Source of the DNA: an uncultured Oscillospiraceae bacterium
GTDB lineage: Bacteria; Bacillota; Clostridia; Oscillospirales; Oscillospiraceae
Direction of reading: 5' to 3'
DNA length: 6,784 bases
NCBI GenBank assembly: GCA_900769995.1
Contig: CAAGIT010000058.1
Span: forward strand, 1 to 6,784
The position numbers and the translations under genes were made by a program. The notes beneath the pieces were generated by a model, which was not told where the DNA came from, did not search any database, and was given only the letters and a program-made list of their open reading frames with translations. This document shows positions 6,585-6,784 of the stretch, piece by piece (the first letter of the stretch is position 1; every line of letters begins with the position of its first letter).

Positions 6585-6784
6585 AATCAAATATCAAAGG
6601 CTATGACGAAGACGGCATGAATCCTTTCCGCCGCAGAGAGTTGGGGTTGCTGGGAGCCCGACGTGTGAAAGTATTCGCTTCTGCCCATCACTTCCGAGCC
6701 GGAACGCTGAGACATCAATGGTAGGTGTTCCCGTCGCTGCCACGTTACGGCAAGGGGCTTGTTTGAGCCAAGAGTGGCACGAAA
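6585..6784 (+). promoter_or_regulatory. T-box riboswitch leader, probable Ile specifier (3' part outside window)
   Basis: A T-box leader senses uncharged tRNA and lets transcription continue into an aminoacyl-tRNA synthetase, biosynthesis or transport gene. Visible parts: stem I base GGCT/AGCC (6599-6602 with 6697-6700), a kink-turn-like ATGAC opposite CG, helix GAAG/CTTC (6608-6611 with 6691-6694), and the distal AGAGAG (6635-6640) with an apical stem (6641-6645 with 6657-6661) carrying GTTGCTGGGAG in its loop. GGAAC/GTTCC (6701-6705 with 6727-6731) forms a further stem. CGTTA (6743-6747) matches the conserved motif before the antiterminator, and AAGAGTGGCAC (6770-6780) is the T-box core. 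Aligned to Geobacillus glyQS, where GGC-ACUUC is the specifier context, the specifier here is ATC (6687-6689), Ile. The acceptor-pairing sequence reads TGGC (6775-6778). The terminator and the controlled gene lie past the window. The class is secure; the amino acid is moderately supported. Confidence 0.88.

Noticed and set aside
1..6784. CRISPR arrays, insertion sequences, attachment sites or phage genes
   Set aside because: No regularly spaced repeats, transposase or integrase motifs, or long terminal inverted repeats were seen on either strand by eye.

Overview
The window reads as chromosome from a low-to-moderate GC Gram-positive member of the Clostridia, most likely an Oscillospiraceae/Ruminococcaceae-type gut anaerobe. 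The evidence is sigma-A promoters close to consensus, strong AGGAGG-type ribosome sites, a TTG start, a T-box leader, a DegV protein, and a PcrA helicase whose inserted segment resembles, from memory, that of Faecalibacterium-like relatives. The taxonomic call is an inference. I see no CRISPR array, insertion sequence, tRNA or rRNA.

Layout. Positions 1-921 hold the N-terminal 307 codons of a PcrA/UvrD-type DNA helicase on the minus strand, running off the left edge. A 181-bp AT-rich divergent region (922-1102) carries candidate promoters for both directions. On the plus strand follows a two-gene operon with an ATGA overlap: a class I adenylate-forming acyl-CoA ligase (1103-2806) and a small DUF1624-type membrane acyltransferase (2803-3513). 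A consensus promoter (TTGACA, 17 bp, TATAAT) then drives a DegV family fatty-acid-binding protein (3612-4490) and a low-molecular-weight protein tyrosine phosphatase (4494-4934). Almost the whole short leader of degV can fold into a hairpin whose right arm ends next to the start codon.

A strong GC-rich hairpin (4947-4978) separates the phosphatase from a 514-residue MOP-superfamily (SpoVB/MurJ-like) flippase that starts at TTG 5009 behind a near-perfect Shine-Dalgarno. The flippase ends inside the -35 box of the next promoter, which transcribes a T-box riboswitch leader (about 6585 to the right edge). The regulated gene lies beyond the window.

How the genes may work together. The acyl-CoA ligase, the acyltransferase and DegV share a lipid or acyl-group theme, and the phosphatase and flippase share a cell-surface polysaccharide theme, but nothing in the sequence proves a joint pathway. 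The most informative oddities are in the RNA elements. The T-box has an apparent AUC (Ile) specifier but a UGGC acceptor-binding sequence, which would suit a tRNA with G at position 73. There is also a hairpin just before the flippase ribosome site and a hairpin in the degV leader. The helicase carries an insert of about 40 residues between motifs I and Ia. I did not find a convincing wholly new multi-gene system.
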